Shown here one piece after another: positions 60,115-64,000 of a stretch of DNA of 64,000 nt. Below the pieces are notes generated by a model that saw only the letters and a list, made by a program, of their open reading frames with translations, had not been told where the DNA came from and made no database searches. Made by a program: the position numbers and the translations under genes. Positions within the stretch are counted from its first letter, which is position 1. Every line of letters starts with the position of its first letter. This DNA comes from Photobacterium galatheae (GTDB lineage Bacteria > Pseudomonadota > Gammaproteobacteria > Enterobacterales > Vibrionaceae). Location of the stretch: contig NZ_JMIB01000005.1 of the NCBI RefSeq assembly GCF_000695255.1, positions 1-64,000 of the forward strand, in the 5' to 3' direction.

Positions 60115-62243
60115 TGCTTGCCAGTGCCGCTGACATTCGTCGTGATGTCTCTCATTTATTCAAAGCGCCGAACCGGATGCCCGTTGCTGATGCAGTCGCA
60201 AAGTATATGCGAGTGCCGATTGGCGGGGGGAACTCAGTGCAATGGGACCCGCAAACCACGCCCTATGTGATTGAGCCAATGAACTGCCTCACCAGCCGCG
60301 AATACGATGCAGTCATTTTTGTCGGACCGGCCCGAACCGGGAAAACGATCGGACTGGTGGATGGTTGGGTGGCTTACAACGTGGTTTGTGACCCTTCCGA
60401 CATGTTGGTGGTTCAGCTGACGGAAGAAAAAGCGCGGGAATATTCCCGGAAGCGACTGGAGCGGATGTTTCGTGTTTCCCCTGAAGTGGCCAAGCGTCTG
60501 AGCCCTCGCTCAAACGATAACAACGTTCATGACAAGGTGTTCCGGGCTGGAAACTATCTGAAGATTGGATGGCCATCAGTCAACATCATGTCTTCGTCTG
60601 ATTACCGGTTTGTGGCCATCACGGACTATGACCGCTGGGAAGACAGCATTGATGGCGAAGGGGACGGGTTCTCTCTGGGCTCCAAGCGGACCACCACTTT
60701 TATGTCCTCTGGTATGACGCTGGCTGAGTCCTCGCCTGGTAAGGATGTCAAAGATCTGAAATGGCGACAGGCATCTGAACATGAAGCCCCGCCTTGCACC
60801 GGCATTCTTTCCTTGTACAACCGGGGGGATCGGCGCAAATGGTACTGGCTTTGTCCGCACTGTCAGGATGCTTTCCGCCCGGAGCTGGACAATATGACCG
60901 GCTATCAAGGCATTGAAGATCCGGTGCTGGCCAGTGAATCGGCGAGGGTTCAGTGTCCTCATTGTCAGGGCCTGATAGAGCCGGATCAAAAGCGGGAGTT
61001 GAATGGGAAAGGGATATGGTTGCGTGATGGCCAGACCTGGAACAAGGCAACCCAATCTGTTGAAGGACAGGGCAGGCGCTCCCGTATCGCATCCTTTTGG
61101 ATGGAAGGTCCCGCAGCGGGTTACCAGAGCTGGCAGCAGTTGGTTTATAAGCTGCTGACCGCTGAACAGGAATATGACCGGACCGGCAGTGAAGAAACCC
61201 TGCGAACGGTCGTCAATACCGACTGGGGAAGACCTTACTTACCGAAAGCAGCCTTAGAGCAACGCCAGAGTGAAGAGCTGATGGCTCGGGCTGAAAAGTG
61301 GGAAAAGAAAACGGTGCCTGAAGGTGTTCGATTCATCGTTGCAGCAGTGGATGTTCAGGGGGGCAAGAACAGGCGTTTTGTCTGCCAGTTCATTGGCTAC
61401 GGCGAAAACGGGGAACGTTGGGTCATTGACCGTTGGAATATCCGACACAGCAAGCGCTGTGATGAGGACGGGGTTGCCGAACCGGTTGATCCCGGTGGTT
61501 ATCCGGAAGACTGGAAGTTGCTGGCAGAAGAGGTTCTGTTCAAAACATATCAGCTCGATGATGGCAGTGGCCGGGAAATGCAAGTCATGGCCATGGCCGT
61601 TGACCACGGGGGCGAAGATGGCGTTTCCGATAACGCGTACGCCTTTTGGCGGTGGTGCCGCAGGAACCGGATCCACCGCAAAGTTTATCTGTTCAAAGGG
61701 GACTCTACCCGGCGCCAGAAAGTGATCACGAAATCTTACCCGGACAACACGGGCCGGGGCGATCGTCATGCGCAGGCAAGGGGTGATGTTCCGCTCTACT
61801 TACTTCAAACCGATCAATTAAAAGACCGAATTACGAATGCATTACGAAGGACCACTCCTGGCCCCGGGTATGTGCATTTTCCCCGCTGGTTGGGGGAATG
61901 GTTTTTCGATGAACTCACCTATGAAGAACGTGGTGCCGATGGCAAATGGCGCAAACCCGGCAAGGGAGCAAACGAAGCGTTTGACCTGCTGTGTTACTGC
62001 GATGCAATCACGATTCTGAACGGCTATGACAAAATGAACTGGGATGAGCCCAAGCCCTGGGCCACAGAGTGGGCAGTTAATCCCCATGTGTTCTCAGCAG
62101 AAAATATTCCTGAATTTATTGAAGATAATTTCCCCGACGAGACACCGGTGTTACGCAAACCACAGGCACCTCAGGAGCCAGTGGTTACTGCATCAAACTG
62201 GCTCGATGGCGGAAGTCCCGGAGGCAGTGGCGGATGGCTATAA
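60114..62243 (+). CDS. Terminase large subunit (GpA family)
   Basis: A 709-residue packaging ATPase/nuclease. The P-loop VGPARTGKT (about residue 70), the ITDYDRWEDS Walker B-like block, the zinc-finger-like CPHCQ pairs (CPHCQDAF; CPHCQGLI), and the AAVDVQGG nuclease Asp motif all match lambda GpA-type. Together with the portal it translocates DNA into proheads. It overlaps the gpW-like gene by 10 bases. Confidence 0.95.
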   Translation: MLASAADIRRDVSHLFKAPNRMPVADAVAKYMRVPIGGGNSVQWDPQTTPYVIEPMNCLTSREYDAVIFVGPARTGKTIGLVDGWVAYNVVCDPSDMLVVQLTEEKAREYSRKRLERMFRVSPEVAKRLSPRSNDNNVHDKVFRAGNYLKIGWPSVNIMSSSDYRFVAITDYDRWEDSIDGEGDGFSLGSKRTTTFMSSGMTLAESSPGKDVKDLKWRQASEHEAPPCTGILSLYNRGDRRKWYWLCPHCQDAFRPELDNMTGYQGIEDPVLASESARVQCPHCQGLIEPDQKRELNGKGIWLRDGQTWNKATQSVEGQGRRSRIASFWMEGPAAGYQSWQQLVYKLLTAEQEYDRTGSEETLRTVVNTDWGRPYLPKAALEQRQSEELMARAEKWEKKTVPEGVRFIVAAVDVQGGKNRRFVCQFIGYGENGERWVIDRWNIRHSKRCDEDGVAEPVDPGGYPEDWKLLAEEVLFKTYQLDDGSGREMQVMAMAVDHGGEDGVSDNAYAFWRWCRRNRIHRKVYLFKGDSTRRQKVITKSYPDNTGRGDRHAQARGDVPLYLLQTDQLKDRITNALRRTTPGPGYVHFPRWLGEWFFDELTYEERGADGKWRKPGKGANEAFDLLCYCDAITILNGYDKMNWDEPKPWATEWAVNPHVFSAENIPEFIEDNFPDETPVLRKPQAPQEPVVTASNWLDGGSPGGSGGWL

Positions 62244-62449
62244 ACCGAGCGCTTTGTGAAAAGATGATTGAAGCCTGTATTCAGGCGGAGCTGGACGTTT
62301 TAGACGGAAAATCAACAACCTTTGAAGGCAGAACGCTGACCCTTGAGAACCTGAGTGATATCCGAAAAGCCCGCCAGGAGTGGGAAACCAAGCTGGCTGT
62401 TTTTCAACGGGGTAAGCGACCGCAATACGCGCTGGCGAGGTTTACATGA
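62234..62449 (+). CDS. gpW-like head-tail joining protein
   Basis: A 71-residue helix-beta-hairpin-helix protein (MIEACIQAELDVLDGKSTTFEGRTLTLENLSDIRKARQEWE) in the same place as gpW of lambda, between large terminase and portal. DUF6148 is a related alternative name. It overlaps both neighbours by a few bases. Confidence 0.8.
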   Translation: MAINRALCEKMIEACIQAELDVLDGKSTTFEGRTLTLENLSDIRKARQEWETKLAVFQRGKRPQYALARFT

Positions 62450-63972
62450 ATCTGATTGATAAAGCCCTGGCGCCCCTTTTTCCGAGCTGGGCAGCCAGCC
62501 GGGTGAAAGCCCGGGCGCAAATCATGGCGTATGAGGCGGCGACACCGTCAAGGCTACATAAAGCGAAACGGGAAAGCCGCAGCGCTGATAATGCGTTGGG
62601 GATGGCCGGTCAAAGTCTCAGAGAGCAGTCCCGCTGGTTGGATGAAAACCATGACTTGGTGATCGGGCTGCTCGATAAGCTGGAAGATCGGGTGATTGGG
62701 GCGGATGGCATTATGGTTGAGCCTCAACCTTTGAACACCGATGGAACCGTTAATAATGAACTGGCGGATGCCCTCAGGCGCCGATGGGCTGCCTGGTCTT
62801 TACGTCCCGAAGTGACGGGCGTCTTTGCGCGACCGGAACTTGAGCGATTAGTACTGCGGACTGCTTTACGGGATGGGGAATGCTTTGGCCAGCTGGTAGT
62901 GGGAAAGGCTGCAGGTTTGGTTCATCCGAATCCTAACGGCACAGCTTTTTCAATTGAAGCATTAGAGCCAGACTTTGTGCCTTACAACCTCAGTGAAGTG
63001 AGTCAAGGCATTCGCCATGGTATCCGGCTCAATGGCTGGGGCCAGCCCATTGAGTACCTGAAGCTATACGACCATCCAGGGAATGCTACAGGGATCCGCT
63101 TTAAGACCAAAGCCGTGCCAGCGGACCGGATGTTACATCTTGCCTTCCGGCGTCGGCTTCACCAGGTGCGGGGCGTTTCCATTCTTCATGGGGTGATCAC
63201 CCGTCTTTCTGACATCAAAGACTATGAGGAAGCTGAAAGGGTCGCTGCTCGGATAGCTGCAGCATTGGGGTTCTACATCAAAAAAGGGGATGGTGCCCTG
63301 TTTGATAGTGATTCATCCACTGCTCAGACCCCTCGGAAAATCGACATTGCCCCCGGCATGATTTTCGATGACCTCAAGCCCGGGGAAGATTTGGGCATGG
63401 TCGAATCAAACCGCCCGAATGTTCATTTATCAGAGTTTCGTAATGGCCAGATTCGTATGGTCGCCGCCGGCACTCGCTCTGGTTATTCCAGCGTTGCCCG
63501 AGACTATAACGGTACTTTTTCTTCTCAGCGGCAGGAGCTGGTGGAGAGCTGGGATGGGGTGACCGTCCTGCAGCAGTGGTTTATTGCGCATTGGGCCCGT
63601 CCTGTTTATCGGCAGTGGCTGCAAATGGAGCTGCTGAACGGTCTGGATATTCCAGACGAAGTGGACCGCAGCACGTTGTTCGATGCGGTTTACCTCGGGC
63701 CGGTGATGCCCTGGATCGATCCGGTCAAAGAGGTTGATGCCTGGAAGGAACGCGTGATGGGTGGCGGTGCCAGCCATGCACAGTGGATACGTGCCGGTGG
63801 CAAGAACCCACATGAAGTGTTCCGGCAAATCAAAGCCGAGCGTGACTACTTCGAAAAACAAGGTTTGAAATTTGATACCACAACAGGAGAGCCCCGTGAG
63901 AAAAAAGCGACCGGCGCTGATGGTGCCGAGGGCAATGGCCAGCGCGGCGACAGCACAGCCAGTGATGAATAG
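62446..63972 (+). CDS. Phage portal protein (lambda family)
   Basis: A 508-residue lambda gpB-type portal, the ring that docks terminase and passes DNA. Typical features are the N-terminal NALGMAGQSLREQSRWLDENHDLVIGLLDKL, LVLRTALRDGECFGQLVV, ADRMLHLAFRRRLHQVRGVSILHGVI and YSSVARDYNGTFSSQRQELVE. The tail is low-complexity and charged. It overlaps the next gene by 8 bases. Confidence 0.95.
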   Translation: MNLIDKALAPLFPSWAASRVKARAQIMAYEAATPSRLHKAKRESRSADNALGMAGQSLREQSRWLDENHDLVIGLLDKLEDRVIGADGIMVEPQPLNTDGTVNNELADALRRRWAAWSLRPEVTGVFARPELERLVLRTALRDGECFGQLVVGKAAGLVHPNPNGTAFSIEALEPDFVPYNLSEVSQGIRHGIRLNGWGQPIEYLKLYDHPGNATGIRFKTKAVPADRMLHLAFRRRLHQVRGVSILHGVITRLSDIKDYEEAERVAARIAAALGFYIKKGDGALFDSDSSTAQTPRKIDIAPGMIFDDLKPGEDLGMVESNRPNVHLSEFRNGQIRMVAAGTRSGYSSVARDYNGTFSSQRQELVESWDGVTVLQQWFIAHWARPVYRQWLQMELLNGLDIPDEVDRSTLFDAVYLGPVMPWIDPVKEVDAWKERVMGGGASHAQWIRAGGKNPHEVFRQIKAERDYFEKQGLKFDTTTGEPREKKATGADGAEGNGQRGDSTASDE

Positions 63973-64000
63973 TTGGTTTGAAATCAAGGCCAGTGGGAAC
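63965..64000 (+). CDS. ClpP-like prohead protease, 5' end only
   Basis: Begins at the ATG at 63965 inside the portal gene and reads MNSWFEIKASGN before the window ends. This start and the downstream place of the portal match the ClpP-type capsid maturation protease of lambda-like phages. Only 12 codons are visible. Confidence 0.65.
   Translation, partial: MNSWFEIKASGN

Larger units (their letters stand above)
41276..64000. mobile_element. Lambda-type prophage, left part
   Basis: From the tRNA-Leu attachment site to the window edge lie an integrase, CI/Cro-like switch, replication genes, cargo, lysis genes, GpA-type terminase, portal and a protease start. The gene order (early leftward, early rightward, Q-like, lysis, packaging, head) is lambda-like. 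The right end is outside the window; the 23-kb visible part has no obvious frameshifts in key genes, so it may be inducible. Confidence 0.92.

Overview
The window reads as a chromosomal segment of a marine gammaproteobacterium of the family Vibrionaceae, most likely Photobacterium-like. This is inferred from gene content and protein style (MgsA, MobB, KdgK-Eda, an AmmeMemoRadiSam trio, many single-gene GNATs); no rRNA or species marker is present. A lambda-type prophage is inserted beside a tRNA cluster and runs off the right edge.

1-15 kb is ordinary chromosome: methylglyoxal synthase, a TPR membrane protein, an S4-domain RNA-binding protein, mobB, a macrodomain hydrolase, a DEDDh exonuclease, an EEP-family hydrolase, AlkB, a Nudix enzyme, a YjdF/NIPSNAP/GNAT operon, several GNATs, a secreted CE1-type esterase and a YidD-like protein. 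Small tandem repeats sit in the spacers.

15.2-30.9 kb looks like one functional island for a surface-exposed product. A small DUF6916-like protein and three tandem phage-collar (MdpB-like) proteins are followed by a secreted subtilisin-like protease, a GNAT, a divergent beta-hydroxylase/sulfotransferase fusion, a TIGR03032-family protein and a 3042-residue adhesin. The adhesin has an extended signal peptide, seven near-identical 98-residue Ig-like repeats, many cadherin-like repeats, a GlyGly-CTERM-like hydrophobic segment and a C-terminal outer-membrane beta-barrel. The enzymes may modify or process the collar proteins or the adhesin.

31-41 kb is housekeeping: AMMECR1/MEMO1 and the divergent radical-SAM partner, glutaredoxin, OsmC, MOSC, LysE exporter, AlaX editing protein, a LysR regulator, the KDG kinase/KDPG aldolase pair, a degenerate 5'-nucleotidase-like lipoprotein, and tRNA-Cys, tRNA-Gly and tRNA-Leu with promoter and terminator.

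41.3-64 kb is the left part of a lambda-type prophage probably integrated at tRNA-Leu(UAA). In order: integrase, DUF4224 and small early genes; a CI-like repressor between two operator clusters; Cro, a CII-like regulator, a DNA methyltransferase, an O-like replication protein and a DUF968 nuclease. Next comes AT-rich cargo: a two-gene module sharing a GDKV motif, one gene encoding an 1130-residue helical-repeat protein with a PIN-like nuclease domain, probably anti-phage defence. Then an SOS block (SRAP, umuD, umuC, LexA box) and a second AT-rich cargo pair of exported proteins. The late region follows: a putative Q-like gene, an SOS-boxed promoter with a terminator, holin, endolysin, spanin pair, a possible cos region, Nu1-like and GpA-like terminase, gpW-like protein, portal and the first codons of a ClpP-like prohead protease. 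Repressor cleavage and two LexA-type boxes tie induction, mutagenic repair and lysis to DNA damage.
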